Shown here: positions 51,796-63,591 of the stretch, in pieces
Layout: each line of letters begins with the position of its first letter
Numbering within the stretch: the stretch's first letter is position 1
NCBI RefSeq assembly: GCF_001486585.1
Contig: NZ_LN909044.1
Location: 811,488-875,487 of the forward strand
DNA: 64,000 bases
Reading direction: 5' to 3'
DNA from: Paenibacillus senegalimassiliensis
GTDB taxonomy: Bacteria; Bacillota; Bacilli; Paenibacillales; Paenibacillaceae
The notes under the pieces: model-generated
Told to the model about the DNA's origin: nothing
The model's input: the letters and a program-made list of their open reading frames with translations, nothing else
The model's database searches: none
Translations under genes and position numbers: made by a program

Positions 51796-53064
51796 TTACC
51801 TATCCTCATCCAGCCCATCATCAATTTCTTGATCCGATGGCTTATCGGACAGCTTCATCGTCACCTTCTGCGCTTCGCCGTCCCGATAATACGTCACTTC
51901 CAGTTCCTCGCCGATCTTCTTGTGTTCGTACAGGTAACGACGCAATTCCCTTGTCGATTTGATCGGCTGCTTATCAAGCTGCGTAATCACATCATTCAGC
52001 TTCAGCCCCGCATCCTTCGCCGGGCCATGAGCCTCAAGCACAATGACTCCCGAGGTAACGTGGCTTGGCAGCTTCATATCGTCCCGTTGCTCTTCGCTGA
52101 GCGGAGAATACGGATTGTTCAAATCCAGCGTATACACCCCGACATAAGGTCGCACGACCTTGCCATGCAAGAGCAGATCGTCAACCGTTCTCATAACATC
52201 ATTGACAGGAATGGCGAAGCCAAGTCCTTCTACACCGGTATCTGAAATCTTCATCGTATTAATCCCGATGAGCTTGCCGTTCAGATCAACCAATGCACCG
52301 CCACTGTTGCCTTCGTTAATGGCTGCATCGGTCTGGATAACCTCCTGCTCCCAGTCGTAGACGCCGTCCTGATTAATGGACACCGGAATCATGCGGTTGG
52401 TATAACTTACAATGCCCGAGGTCAACGTCCCTCCCAGCCCCAGCGGATTACCGACGGCAATCACCGTCTCTCCCGCCCGAAGCTTCCCGGAGTCGCCCAA
52501 CTCGATCACCGTATTAATTCCATGATCATCGACTTCCAGCACAGCAATATCGTTAATGGCATCCTCACCGCTCACCTTGGCATCCCGAGAGCTTCCGTCG
52601 CTGGTCACGATCTCCAGATCATCGGAGCCACTGATGACATGGGTGTTGGTAATGATATACGCCTTACCCTTCTCCTTCTTGAAGATCACGCCGGAGCCAA
52701 GCGCCGCTTGCGTCGGGTCGCTAATGGACAGCTCGTTATGATTCAGAATACTAACCACGGACGGAGCCACCTTGGCCGCTGCCGAACTAATCCGTTCATA
52801 AGGATCGACACCCGCAGAACCGTCTGAAGACGCATTATGTCTTGGAGTAGAGGAAGGAACTCCCGTAATCAGGCTAAATAACAGCACGGCAACCACCGCA
52901 CTCAAAAGGGAAGAGATCAAGGAGATTTGCAACGTGGACAGCCCCCGTCTTGGCCTGTGCCTCGGAGCCCCGCTCAGCCAGCGTCGCCGGCCGCCGCCCT
53001 CGGACATGCGCACGCGCCGTCCAGGTACCTTGGTGGAATAAAAATCATCGTCAAACAATCCCAT
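51796..53064 (-). CDS. htrA: HtrA/DegP-like membrane serine protease
   Basis: 422 residues. One N-terminal membrane segment (LISSLLSAVVAVLLFSLITG), then a trypsin-like domain with His (IITNTHVISG), Asp (INDIAVLEV) and Ser (NEGNSGGALVDLNGKLIG), and a C-terminal PDZ domain. It degrades misfolded surface proteins. It is YycK/HtrC in the Bacillus walRK locus. Regulation by WalR is possible but no site is shown here. Confidence 0.93.
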   Translation of the reverse strand: MGLFDDDFYSTKVPGRRVRMSEGGGRRRWLSGAPRHRPRRGLSTLQISLISSLLSAVVAVLLFSLITGVPSSTPRHNASSDGSAGVDPYERISSAAAKVAPSVVSILNHNELSISDPTQAALGSGVIFKKEKGKAYIITNTHVISGSDDLEIVTSDGSSRDAKVSGEDAINDIAVLEVDDHGINTVIELGDSGKLRAGETVIAVGNPLGLGGTLTSGIVSYTNRMIPVSINQDGVYDWEQEVIQTDAAINEGNSGGALVDLNGKLIGINTMKISDTGVEGLGFAIPVNDVMRTVDDLLLHGKVVRPYVGVYTLDLNNPYSPLSEEQRDDMKLPSHVTSGVIVLEAHGPAKDAGLKLNDVITQLDKQPIKSTRELRRYLYEHKKIGEELEVTYYRDGEAQKVTMKLSDKPSDQEIDDGLDEDR

Positions 53065-53433
53065 CTCTACACTCTCCCTCCATAACTCTACCCCAAATAT
53101 CCGGCGACCATCCTTCGTAGGTCACATCCCTGAAAGCAAAGGTCCCCTTCAACTGTATGTCGGTATGGCAAAGCCATATTCACGCGTTTTTTCACTTAAT
53201 GCTTATAACGCCATGAACCGCGTAGATGTTGCCATCTTGCCGGGAAGTTTTGCAGCTTTTTTTCCGAACATTGGAATGTTTGACTTGATTACGGACTACA
53301 CTAATATTAATGCGATAGATTGATAGATTTATCTTACCATATTTCGGTGAATTCGAATCATTTTTCAAGCAGAGAAATTTCGGGAATTTCTCCCTGTACG
53401 CTAATCAAAAAAAGCCCCCTTAGGAGGTCAACC

Positions 53434-53640
53434 ATGGATTACTATTCCACACCCATGAACGAGGTTAATTTGCTCGCCAAACTGGCGGACATGAAGGAAG
53501 AGCATTACCACCAGTGGCTAACCCTGAGCGCCATGATGGAGCTGCTGGTGGAGAAGGGGATTTTGACCCGTGAGGAAATAGATAAGAAGGCGCGGGAAAT
53601 CGACGGGTTCTTAACACCTCCGCCCTACCCTACGGTCTGA
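53434..53640 (+). CDS. Small hypothetical protein conserved in position
   Basis: 68 residues, helical (EVNLLAKLADMKEEHYHQWLTLSAMMELLVEKG), with a final proline-rich tail. TTAGGAGGTC just before the ATG at 53434 is a strong ribosome site. It is on the opposite strand to its neighbours and ends next to yycJ. No family recognised. Confidence 0.6.
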   Translation: MDYYSTPMNEVNLLAKLADMKEEHYHQWLTLSAMMELLVEKGILTREEIDKKAREIDGFLTPPPYPTV

Positions 53641-53641
53641 G

Positions 53642-54448
53642 CTAGCGCTCATTCAACACATCCCAAGCCGTCGGACGGTCGTAATAGGTCTCGCAGAGCT
53701 TGAACTCGCTATCCTTATAGAAGCAACCCCGATCCTCCATGGCTCCACGCACGGACATCTTGGCCAGATCCAGAATATTATGCTCGCGGCTGAGATGCGC
53801 CAGGTACACCCGCTTCAATCGGCCATTCAATATCTCGCTCATCAGTTCCCCCGTAGCCTCGTTGGACAAATGGCCCAGATCCCCAAGAATCCGGCGCTTG
53901 ATGTTCCACGGGTAACGTCCCATGCGAAGCATCTCAATATCGTGATTGGCCTCCAGCACTAGGACATCGGCATCGCCGATTGATTCCTTCACTTTATCAC
54001 TCGCATAACCGAGATCGGTGCATACGCTAAGCTTCTCCTTGCCGTCGTAGAAGTTATAGCCTACGGGTTCGGCAGCATCGTGAGAGATTGCAAAGGATTC
54101 TACCCGCAAGGAGCCAAAATCACGGACCTCCCCCGTGCCCAGCACACAGCGCTGCTCGTCGGCGAGTGCCCCAACTGCCTTCTCCATCGCCATCCAGGTC
54201 TTCTCGTTCGCATACACCGGAAGCTGGTATTTCCGTGCTACCGCCCCAAGACCCTTGATATGGTCGGAATGCTCATGCGTAATCAGAATGCCGTCCAACT
54301 GTTGTCCGGTCATTCCCCGCTCCTGCATCAGCTCGTCGATACGCTTAGCGCTGAAGCCCGCATCGATCATTAAGGTCGTCTCCCCATTGTTCACCAGTGT
54401 CGCATTCCCTGTCGAACCACTCGACAGTACCGAAAACCGTATTCCCAT
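53642..54448 (-). CDS. walJ: Metallo-beta-lactamase fold exonuclease YycJ/WalJ
   Basis: 268 residues. HEHSDHIKGL is the HxHxDH metal motif, with SHDA, ANHD and AHLSREHN supplying further ligands. WalJ has 5'-to-3' exonuclease activity in mismatch repair of relatives. It ends the wal operon before htrA in this locus. Confidence 0.92.
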   Translation of the reverse strand: MGIRFSVLSSGSTGNATLVNNGETTLMIDAGFSAKRIDELMQERGMTGQQLDGILITHEHSDHIKGLGAVARKYQLPVYANEKTWMAMEKAVGALADEQRCVLGTGEVRDFGSLRVESFAISHDAAEPVGYNFYDGKEKLSVCTDLGYASDKVKESIGDADVLVLEANHDIEMLRMGRYPWNIKRRILGDLGHLSNEATGELMSEILNGRLKRVYLAHLSREHNILDLAKMSVRGAMEDRGCFYKDSEFKLCETYYDRPTAWDVLNER

Positions 54449-54457
54449 GTTCTCCCA

Positions 54458-55207
54458 TTACTCCTTCGTCTTCTCTGTGTTCGGACTAATCACGTCCCCG
54501 CTGATGCCCTGCACATAATACTCCGTCCCGTTCTCCAGCATGAAGCGCCAGGCGGGCGCCGCCGGCAAATGCGCATCCGAGTCAAATAGCTCGCCGTAAT
54601 AACCTAGCTCCACCTCGGTCACCACCGAGCCTTCCGGCAGGAAGTTTTCCACCAGGTTGCCCAGTGCCTTGGAGGCTGACAGTACCCGCTGGGGCTTCTC
54701 CTCCTCCGGATAGGTGATTTCAATCTCCTGAAGCTGATACGAGATCATCTTCTGATTGCTGTTGAACAGCTTCAGCTCAATCTTGAACAACGGCCATTTG
54801 CCATCAACCAATGGATGGAGCACGAACACCTCCGAACTACTCGCCACTTCATCGTACCGATAGCCCTCAATTCCAGGTAAGCTATCCTTCAGCGCCGCCG
54901 TCAAGTCGCGCGGGGAGAAGATCAGCTTGCTATCCACCGGCGTGGGCAGATCCGTCAGATTGCCCTGCTGCCCGCCATTGATGAACCGATAAGCAATCTT
55001 GGGTAGCTCCGGCGCCTCATTGGGAATCTTCGCCAGCACCCGAATCTGCTTCTCGTCCATCGCCCTCTGCGTGTTATTCTCCAGGGCCGTAATGTCCAGA
55101 CTGGAGTCGGCCTGTTCGCGCAGATCATTCCATAACTGATAGCCCAGCACCAGATTCAGCAGCAGAAAAGCATAGATCAACACATTTTTTGCCCGACCCC
55201 AATCCAT
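54458..55207 (-). CDS. walI: WalK regulator YycI (WalI)
   Basis: 249 residues. One N-terminal membrane helix (LIYAFLLLNLVLGYQLW) and an extracellular domain; in B. subtilis YycI binds WalK with YycH and restrains its kinase activity. The membrane-then-domain layout and the place after yycH identify it. Sequence conservation across species is low, as usual. Confidence 0.88.
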   Translation of the reverse strand: MDWGRAKNVLIYAFLLLNLVLGYQLWNDLREQADSSLDITALENNTQRAMDEKQIRVLAKIPNEAPELPKIAYRFINGGQQGNLTDLPTPVDSKLIFSPRDLTAALKDSLPGIEGYRYDEVASSSEVFVLHPLVDGKWPLFKIELKLFNSNQKMISYQLQEIEITYPEEEKPQRVLSASKALGNLVENFLPEGSVVTEVELGYYGELFDSDAHLPAAPAWRFMLENGTEYYVQGISGDVISPNTEKTKE

Positions 55208-55234
55208 AATCCGTCCCCTTTCTTCATATTCGTT

Positions 55235-56548
55235 CTAAGATTCAACTGAGCTCTGCGGTAGCACCCTTGTTGCCCCATTGCCCAGTTCCACTACCCACAT
55301 CGGCTTCAGCAACAAGCCCTGTTCGGTGAGAGATGGTACATACGCCGGATACAGCCGAGCGATACGCGCCTCCTCCTTGAGCTTGGTTAGCTGTTCCCGC
55401 AGCGGTTCGCCACCTGGCAAGGAGACCACCTGCTTCTCCCAGCCGTCGCCCGCATCATAGATCAACGACCGCTCATAGCCAGTAATTGTGCCTTGACGCA
55501 CCTCCAGAGAAATGACTCCGTAATGGAATGCCGCCAAGTCCAGGATGGGAAAAGCGCCCGAAGGACCTGTGCCATAATACTGCTGGAACACCACGCGCTG
55601 CTGATTCCCTCCGGCTCCATCATTCATCTGCTCCAGGCGGTATTTGCCGTTCCATCCCCCATGCTGATTAACAAAATCAACGGCCGATAGCACGTTTTTA
55701 CTTGGAGAATTCTCTCCCGCCGAAGGCGCCGCCGGATCGGTGTAGTTAATCCAGTTCCGGTCCTGTCTGACCTGAAGACTACGCTTGCCATCCGTATAAA
55801 TCTCGGAGCCGTCCTTCTCACGGATATAACGGGTGATACTTGGGTCAAAAAACAAGCTGCGCTGCATCTGCTCCGTCGAGTATAGCCCGATACCCAGGCC
55901 CACCTGCACCATATCCACCGCTTGCTCGGGAAGGTAATACCCTTCCTCCAGCGTATACGGCACCCAATCCTTGCCGAAGTCTACCTGTTGCTGCACATCC
56001 TGCATCGTCAGGTCAGCCTTGGTCGCCTCATACACCACATCGCCGCGCGAGCTGAAGAAGAACACCCGCACCTGATCCTCGGTTCCTGTATTGTAGATCA
56101 GAAGCCGGTTGATGCTCTCCGCATCAAATAGCGGATCAGAAGCGATCTGCATCACGCGCTGTAGCAATCCAATCGGAACACCGCCACCGAACTCCAACTC
56201 TACGCCAATATGCTCGCTGCGGATTTCCGTCCAATTGACATTATCCACCGCATAACGTTGGAACCCGTCGAACTGACGCCCTTTCAGCCGCGAGTATATT
56301 AAATTGTAGAAGGTAGAATCGGGATAAAATAACGTGTGCTTCCCCTCGCCCATGTGCACCGCAATTTGCGCCGGGAACAGCATCGTCTCCGCCTCCAGCG
56401 AGGCCCCCATATTCTCCGTACGAATGTAATCACTTTCTGTCTTGACCACCGGATTGCTCCCAGGGAGCTGATAGATCAGAAAATAACTTTGTACCAGGCT
56501 GCACACGACCAGCAAAGCCAGCGCCAGCGATTTAATCTTCTCCTTCAT
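55235..56548 (-). CDS. walH: WalK regulator YycH (WalH)
   Basis: 437 residues. N-terminal membrane helix (LALALLVVCSLVQSYFLIYQL) and a large extracellular part. Start ATG overlaps the walK stop by four bases (ATGA), so translation is coupled. It forms with WalI and WalK a membrane complex that tunes wall turnover. Confidence 0.88.
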   Translation of the reverse strand: MKEKIKSLALALLVVCSLVQSYFLIYQLPGSNPVVKTESDYIRTENMGASLEAETMLFPAQIAVHMGEGKHTLFYPDSTFYNLIYSRLKGRQFDGFQRYAVDNVNWTEIRSEHIGVELEFGGGVPIGLLQRVMQIASDPLFDAESINRLLIYNTGTEDQVRVFFFSSRGDVVYEATKADLTMQDVQQQVDFGKDWVPYTLEEGYYLPEQAVDMVQVGLGIGLYSTEQMQRSLFFDPSITRYIREKDGSEIYTDGKRSLQVRQDRNWINYTDPAAPSAGENSPSKNVLSAVDFVNQHGGWNGKYRLEQMNDGAGGNQQRVVFQQYYGTGPSGAFPILDLAAFHYGVISLEVRQGTITGYERSLIYDAGDGWEKQVVSLPGGEPLREQLTKLKEEARIARLYPAYVPSLTEQGLLLKPMWVVELGNGATRVLPQSSVES

Positions 56549-58383
56549 CGCGTCTCGCCCCCTTGCTTCTGCATCGGCAGCGTGAAGGTTACCCGCGTAC
56601 CCTTACCGAAGTCGGATTGCAGGGAAATGGTGCCGCCATGAGCCTTCACAATTTCCCGGGCAATCGACAGGCCTAATCCGGTGCCGCCCATATTGCGCGA
56701 ACGAGCCTTGTCCACCCGGTAGAAGCGTTCAAATATCCGGTCCAGGTCCTTCTTCGGAATGCCGATGCCGTTATCCTGGACAGAAATAGCCAATTGGCGA
56801 TCCTCGGTCATACGTGCCTCCAAGGCAATCGTACCGCCTTCCGGTGTGTACTTCATTGCATTGGAGATCAGGTTGTCCAGCACCTGGTCAATCTGATCAC
56901 GGTCCATAAGGACCGCCTCCACGTCACTGGCGACAAAGAGCGTAGGCTTGATATCCTTCTCCTGCATTTGAAAAGAAAACCGATCCGCCACTTCCTCCAG
57001 CATCTCCATAATATTGGCCGGCTGCTTGCGCAGTTCCGCTTCTTGCGAATCAAGACGCGACAGATGCAGCAGATCGGTAACCAGACGAATCATCCGCTCC
57101 GTCTGATTCTGGATGACCGATACGAAGCGTGGTCCCAGCTCCGTATCTTCCATCGCACCATCTTCTAGCGCCTCCGTGTAGCTCTTGATCGTCGTCAGCG
57201 GAGTGCGCAGCTCATGCGATACGTTCGCCACGAATTCCCGCCGCGAGGCTTCCAGCTTCTCCTGCTCGGTGACGTCCTGAAGCACGGCAATGGTCCCAAT
57301 GATGCCGAACTCCCGCCGATGAATCGGCGTGAAGGTCACGCGGATCAGCAGCAATCCGCCATCAGGCGCATCGTTCTCCAGCAACGCCGAATGCATCGTG
57401 CCTTGCTCCAGCACACTGCGCTCTTCCTCAGGCAAGTGCAGTAGCGAAATAATGTCCGTTCCAATAGCTGGCTGATCATCTACCCGTAGGATTTCACCCG
57501 CGCGCCGATTCATCAGTATGACCCGGCCATGCTCGTCCGTAGCGATTACACCATCGCTCATATTGGTCAGAATCGAAGCCAACTTCTCCTTCTCTTCCTC
57601 ATTCTGAGCCAGCGCATCCCGCAATCGGCTGGTCATATAGTTGAAGGCCTTGCTAAGCTGCCCGATCTCATCATTGCCCAGCACAGGCATCTTCTGCTGG
57701 AACTCCCCTTCCGCAACCGCTGTTGCCCGCCGGGTCAACTCCTTGATCGGCGACGTAATCGTATGGGCTAGAATGACGCCCAGCACCGCCGTCAGGCCCA
57801 ACGCCAGCAGGATACCGGAAATAAAGATATTATTAATCCGCTCCATCGTACTGTACAAATCGCTCATGGAGGCCGCTATGTAGATGGCACCGACGATTTT
57901 TCCGCCGCTGGTAACCGGCTTGGCTACCACCTTCTTGCGCACGTTGTCCTCATCGATAATATATTCCTCGTTATCACGAATTCCTTGCAGCGCCCGACTG
58001 ACCACGGTCTGCGTGTTCTTCGTTCCCACATAGTCCGCATGGGATGGCTTGGAGGTCGTCAGCACCTTGCCGCTGGCGTCCAGCACCTGAATCTCAGCAC
58101 CATTGATATTGAACAAATTGTTCACCAGCACGCGCAAATTCTCCAGCGATTCCTCCGCCGAATCTCCCGTGACACCCAGGTTCTGTGCAGCCAGGACCGA
58201 AAGTAACTCCGCCCGTTCCTGCAACTCCTTCGTAAAATTGCTGGTTAACGAAGTCTTCATCGCGCTCACAAAATAAACCCCGATCAACTGCATCGCAATC
58301 AGGATGAGCAGCACGTACACGATAATCAGCTTGGCCTGGATGGTTCGAACGAAGGAGGACAAGAAATTCATGCTAGAATACAC
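56545..58383 (-). CDS. walK: Sensor histidine kinase WalK
   Basis: 612 residues. Two membrane helices (about 15-35 and 185-205) around an extracellular Cache/PAS-like sensor, then HAMP, a cytoplasmic PAS domain, the HisKA box ([19 protein letters not shown], His phosphorylation site) and HATPase with N-box ([17 protein letters not shown]) and G-box motifs. It overlaps walR by 11 bases. Essential wall-homeostasis sensor. Confidence 0.95.
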   Translation of the reverse strand: MYSSMNFLSSFVRTIQAKLIIVYVLLILIAMQLIGVYFVSAMKTSLTSNFTKELQERAELLSVLAAQNLGVTGDSAEESLENLRVLVNNLFNINGAEIQVLDASGKVLTTSKPSHADYVGTKNTQTVVSRALQGIRDNEEYIIDEDNVRKKVVAKPVTSGGKIVGAIYIAASMSDLYSTMERINNIFISGILLALGLTAVLGVILAHTITSPIKELTRRATAVAEGEFQQKMPVLGNDEIGQLSKAFNYMTSRLRDALAQNEEEKEKLASILTNMSDGVIATDEHGRVILMNRRAGEILRVDDQPAIGTDIISLLHLPEEERSVLEQGTMHSALLENDAPDGGLLLIRVTFTPIHRREFGIIGTIAVLQDVTEQEKLEASRREFVANVSHELRTPLTTIKSYTEALEDGAMEDTELGPRFVSVIQNQTERMIRLVTDLLHLSRLDSQEAELRKQPANIMEMLEEVADRFSFQMQEKDIKPTLFVASDVEAVLMDRDQIDQVLDNLISNAMKYTPEGGTIALEARMTEDRQLAISVQDNGIGIPKKDLDRIFERFYRVDKARSRNMGGTGLGLSIAREIVKAHGGTISLQSDFGKGTRVTFTLPMQKQGGETR

Positions 58384-59101
58384 CCGCCTTGGAGCTACGC
58401 ATCATATACCCCAAGCCGCGCCGGGTAAGAATATACTCCGGCTTGCTCGGATCGTCCTCAATCTTCTCCCGCAGGCGACGAATCGTGACATCCACAGTAC
58501 GAACATCACCGAAATACTCAAACCCCCATACGGCCTGAAGCAAATGCTCGCGGGTCATCACCTTGCCCGCATTCTTGACGAGATAATGCACCAACTCAAA
58601 TTCCCGGTGCGTCAAATCCAGCGGCTCCCCATTCTTGTGAACCGTATACATATCCGTATCTATGAACAACTCGAACAGGCTGATGCCCTGTCTCGCTTCT
58701 TCCGTACCTTCCATTTCCGTCTGCTTCTGCTGACGACGCAAATGCGCCTTAACCCGGGCCAGCAGCTCACGCGTGCTGAACGGCTTGGTCACATAATCAT
58801 CGGCCCCCAGCTCAAGACCCAGCACTTTGTCGATCTCCCCATCCTTGGCTGTCAGCATGATAATTGGGGTTTGCAGCTTGGCACGCACCTCGCGGCACAC
58901 ATCCATTCCGTCCTTGCCAGGCAACATCAAATCTAGCAGGATCAAGTCCGGTTGCTCGGAGAAAGCCAATTCCACAGCCTCAATGCCGTCAAAGGCAAGT
59001 ACAACCTCGTAGCCCTCTTTTTCCAGGTTAAATTTCAATATATCCGCAATAGGTTTCTCATCATCCACTACTAAAATTTTACCTTGCATGATCCAGTTCA
59101 C
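58373..59101 (-). CDS. walR: Response regulator WalR
   Basis: 242 residues. Receiver domain: [18 protein letters not shown] with the phospho-Asp in [14 protein letters not shown] and the Lys in DYVTKPF. OmpR-type winged helix at the C-terminus (GLGYMMRS). Activates autolysin genes. First gene of the wal operon. Confidence 0.96.
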   Translation of the reverse strand: MNWIMQGKILVVDDEKPIADILKFNLEKEGYEVVLAFDGIEAVELAFSEQPDLILLDLMLPGKDGMDVCREVRAKLQTPIIMLTAKDGEIDKVLGLELGADDYVTKPFSTRELLARVKAHLRRQQKQTEMEGTEEARQGISLFELFIDTDMYTVHKNGEPLDLTHREFELVHYLVKNAGKVMTREHLLQAVWGFEYFGDVRTVDVTIRRLREKIEDDPSKPEYILTRRGLGYMMRSSKAGVF

Positions 59102-59195
59102 CCCAAACTTTCAGCCATGGGCTTGTTATCCCTCTATCTTACCATAATCGGAGCGGCATCAGCTATCCAAGCCATCCTAATCCCTAGTAGAGGTA

Positions 59196-59362
59196 GTTCA
59201 AAAAGTCGTCTTCCCAAGACGAAGTTGTTCAAGGAGTGAATTCGGCATCGAATCTTGAATTCACCCGGGACTTCCGGTGCTCACGTACCCACTACGTACG
59301 CTCCGCTCCTCAGTCCCTGCTTCATCCAACCTTCTTGGTCCTGAAAACCCGACTTTTTGAAC
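59196..59362. repeat. MITE-like repeat with 13-bp terminal inverted repeats
   Basis: GTTCAAAAAGTCG (59196-59208) and its complement at 59350-59362 flank about 140 bp that contains GTACCCACTACGTACGCTCC, then GCTCCTCAGTCCCTGC. I recall closely related short repeats in many Paenibacillus genomes, which a search would confirm. It lies between walR and the M23 peptidase gene. Confidence 0.72.
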
Positions 59363-59447
59363 ACAGACTAGAAGAAAAAAAGCCCGACCCAGCTATTCCG
59401 TTCCCATAGGATGCGGAGGTGCTGAGCCAAGCTTAGTCATTCCAAAC

Positions 59448-61007
59448 TTATAGATATTTCAATGGATTCTGTACACTGCCATTCTCATGAATCTCAAAGT
59501 GCAAGTGGGTGCCGGTAGAGCGTCCGGTATTGCCCATAACACCAATCTTCTCGCCCTTCTCAACGACCTGTCCCTTTTCCACATTGTACTCTTTAAGATG
59601 GCCATATAATGTTTCATAGCCGTTCTTGTGGTCTATAATAATTACATTACCGTATCCGGATTTGGTACCTACATAGGATACAACACCATCATCGGCTGCC
59701 AAAATACTCTTATTCGAAGATACCAAGTCGATTCCTTTATGAGTCCGGCCCCAACGTTGCCCGTAACTGCTCGTCATCTTGGCGCTGAGTACCGGCCAGG
59801 CAAACTGTCCGCTGCCTTCGCCCAATACAACCTTGGTTCCCTTCATCACAATTTTCGGTGACGAGGGCTCGATCACTTCTTGTCCTAGCCACTCCTCGTC
59901 CACCAGCAAGCCGTTCTCCTTGGTCACCCGGTACTCCATCATCTTGAGCCCGCTTGTTCCAAGGGAAATAACCTTAGTCTCGCCAGCACGCATCTCGGGA
60001 TTCGTCTGTACAACGACCTGAGGTTCCGTGATGATCTCTTCCGTAATTCGCTCAACGGAACGCACCGTAAGTGCCGGTTGTACGGCCTTCACATTCAAGA
60101 CCGTCCCGATTTGCAACGTCCGTTCCTGTATACCCGGATTGGCTGCGAACAGGTCGGCTTGGGACACGTCAAAGCGGGCTGCGATCGACGAGATCGTATC
60201 CCCTTCATGCACCTCATATTGTACCGCCTTCTCGCCACCCTCAAGAATAAGCTGCGCCGCTTCTTCAGGACTCAAGACCCGGTCAGGGCTGACCTTGACG
60301 GCTGCCTGCTTAACTTCTTCGGTAATTACCGCCGATTCCAGTTCGGCTCCGGTCGACTTGACATTATTATTGCTATTAACCGCCTTGCCTCCCGTACGTT
60401 GAACCTTTGCGGCCAGCGTATTGCTGCTATCCTGCAAATAAGGAATATAATTACCCTTCACCTGCTGCAATACCTCTTGCACCGCAGCCGGGTCCTTGAC
60501 GACAGCTACAACCTCACCGTTAACTTTCAACTCCATGCCCTTGGCATAGCCAGTTAATTTGCTGTACAGGGTATTCATGGTCGTCTCGGCATCAATCTCC
60601 GCCTTGTAGGCTTCCTCCAGTTGCGTAGTAATAACCTCGGTGTTCACCACCATATTCACGTCGGGATACTTCTCCTTGTATTCCTGCTCCTTGCGTTCTA
60701 TGACGGCTTGCAGTTGTGATTCGCTCATGATAGTGCCCACATCCTGGCCACCCAGGTATACCCGATAATAAGATACCGTATTCGCCTTCACATACTGCTG
60801 ACCACCCAGATACACCGTGCCCGCAATCAATACAACAGCGGCCCCGGCAATCATAACCTTACGATATTTGAAGAACGAAGTCATGTTCACCCGTTCTTTG
60901 AATTTGGACATCATCTCTGAACCGTTCTCGGAGCGGCCATGTTTTCCTTGTGCAGAAACATCGTTTTTACGCCATAAGCGCCAACCTTTTCCCGTAAAAC
61001 CTTTCAT
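59448..61007 (-). CDS. M23 peptidase with LysM and G5 domains
   Basis: 519 residues. Cytoplasmic basic N-terminus, one membrane helix (VMIAGAAVVLIAGTVYLGG), LysM (YEVHEGDTISSIAARFDVSQADLFAANPG), G5-like domain, and an M23 peptidase domain with HKGIDLVS and HLHFEIHENG (zinc ligands). It cuts peptide cross-bridges in peptidoglycan. Located next to walRK, which controls such hydrolases in relatives. Confidence 0.92.
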   Translation of the reverse strand: MKGFTGKGWRLWRKNDVSAQGKHGRSENGSEMMSKFKERVNMTSFFKYRKVMIAGAAVVLIAGTVYLGGQQYVKANTVSYYRVYLGGQDVGTIMSESQLQAVIERKEQEYKEKYPDVNMVVNTEVITTQLEEAYKAEIDAETTMNTLYSKLTGYAKGMELKVNGEVVAVVKDPAAVQEVLQQVKGNYIPYLQDSSNTLAAKVQRTGGKAVNSNNNVKSTGAELESAVITEEVKQAAVKVSPDRVLSPEEAAQLILEGGEKAVQYEVHEGDTISSIAARFDVSQADLFAANPGIQERTLQIGTVLNVKAVQPALTVRSVERITEEIITEPQVVVQTNPEMRAGETKVISLGTSGLKMMEYRVTKENGLLVDEEWLGQEVIEPSSPKIVMKGTKVVLGEGSGQFAWPVLSAKMTSSYGQRWGRTHKGIDLVSSNKSILAADDGVVSYVGTKSGYGNVIIIDHKNGYETLYGHLKEYNVEKGQVVEKGEKIGVMGNTGRSTGTHLHFEIHENGSVQNPLKYL

Positions 61008-61125
61008 ACCGATCTCCTTTTCCTACTCGACTCTATTCGACATCAAATAGTTTCAAAATTTTAACCTTTAATCGCTATTTAACTTTACCATAGGCGGACA
61101 ACCGATTTCAACCACTGGTAAAAAT

Positions 61126-61153
61126 ACTAAAAACCCGCATAACCATGCGGGTT
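61126..61153 (-). terminator. Terminator after the coiled hypothetical gene
   Basis: AACCCGCAT-ggtt-ATGCGGGTT on the minus strand, followed by TTTTTAG. Confidence 0.82.
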
Positions 61154-61216
61154 CAGCGCTGTTTTTTCCCCTTGGCGCAAACAGAGAAAAAATTTACAGT
61201 TGTGTGAATGGCTTCC

Positions 61217-61816
61217 CTATTCTTTTAACATCTCGATAACTTTCGCATATTCCGCCTTATCCAGATGCTTGGACAGAATTTGTTCAATGTTAATCATTTC
61301 TGTCTCCGTCAGGCCATCCTCCAGCGCATTGGTCAACTGCTGCATGTCTTCCTGCGGCAGCTTGGACATGAGGATCGCAAAGATCTCTTCCTTCTCCTGG
61401 TCAGGCAAGTCATCCTTCTTCGCCACCAAGTCATCCGGAGTCACCACCACTTGGTTATCCTGAGCGAGCGCATCTCCTCCTGCCTCCAGTTCACCCATGA
61501 CCGGTAAGGCTCCATCCGGTGCGGTTCCATTCGTCTCGTCCGTCTGCGGCTCGGTATTCTCACCTTCATGAGAGTCATCGGTAACAGCAGACTCGTTATC
61601 CGGGGCCGACTGCCCCCCGCCCAGGCCCAGCATGCCCTTCATCATACTGCCTAGGCTAGGAGCCTGCCCAGTTATCGGTAGATTATAGCTGCCTAGCAAG
61701 GACTGAACATACGAATTGACCACATACCCTGTCGTCGCCATAGTTAATACACTGACTGCAACCACTGTCGCACCCAATTTTAATAGCCAGCCGATCCATT
61801 TCATAAATCGCATCAT
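61217..61816 (-). CDS. Membrane-anchored hypothetical protein
   Basis: 199 residues. One N-terminal membrane helix (LGATVVAVSVLTMATTGYVV), a disordered acidic/Thr-rich middle, and a C-terminal helical part (MLKE at the end). Conserved position next to purA and the M23 gene in this group as far as I recall. Function unknown. Confidence 0.7.
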   Translation of the reverse strand: MMRFMKWIGWLLKLGATVVAVSVLTMATTGYVVNSYVQSLLGSYNLPITGQAPSLGSMMKGMLGLGGGQSAPDNESAVTDDSHEGENTEPQTDETNGTAPDGALPVMGELEAGGDALAQDNQVVVTPDDLVAKKDDLPDQEKEEIFAILMSKLPQEDMQQLTNALEDGLTETEMINIEQILSKHLDKAEYAKVIEMLKE

Positions 61817-61911
61817 GATGCCTCCTTCTGCCTTGTCACTATCACGTACTCTATCTCTCCTCAGTATGGACGGAGATGCATGATTTCAACCTTGACTGCA
61901 GAAGTAGCGCC

Positions 61912-61956
61912 AAAAAAACCGCCCCAAGCGGAATGTTCCCATCCTGCCGAGGCGGT
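61912..61956 (-). terminator. Terminator of purA
   Basis: On the minus strand ACCGCC ... GGCGGT (with further pairing inside) is followed by a seven-base T run. It lies 32 bases beyond the purA stop. Confidence 0.8.
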
Positions 61957-61987
61957 AATCAATAGTTTCTATATAACTAGGGTAAAT

Positions 61988-63304
<1,317 letters not shown>

Positions 63305-63507
63305 CTATATTTGAGTATTTGAGCATTGCAAAAGTCAGCCTGAGGTTCGCTTCCCGCAAGTCCTCGGCCGATGCTACCACTGTAATGTTGCCGCTTTAAC
63401 GCAGCAATACCAGTTTAACAGTCTCCTTTTTTAAAGTCAAATCCAAAAACGAACGATTTCAGCTTTACATTTTACAATTGTTCGGAATTGAAACGGATTT
63501 ATTCGGA

Positions 63508-63565
63508 TAAAAAGAGGAATCTTCATGCCCCCGCTCCTTAGAAGGCCGGGTACGAAGATCCCTCT
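63508..63565 (-). terminator. Terminator of the chemotaxis receptor gene
   Basis: AGAGGGATCTTCGTAC pairs with ATGAAGATTCCTCT (few mismatches) and is followed by TTTTATCC on the minus strand. Confidence 0.75.
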
Positions 63566-63591
63566 GACTGTTGAGTCGGTTCTACGCCCTG

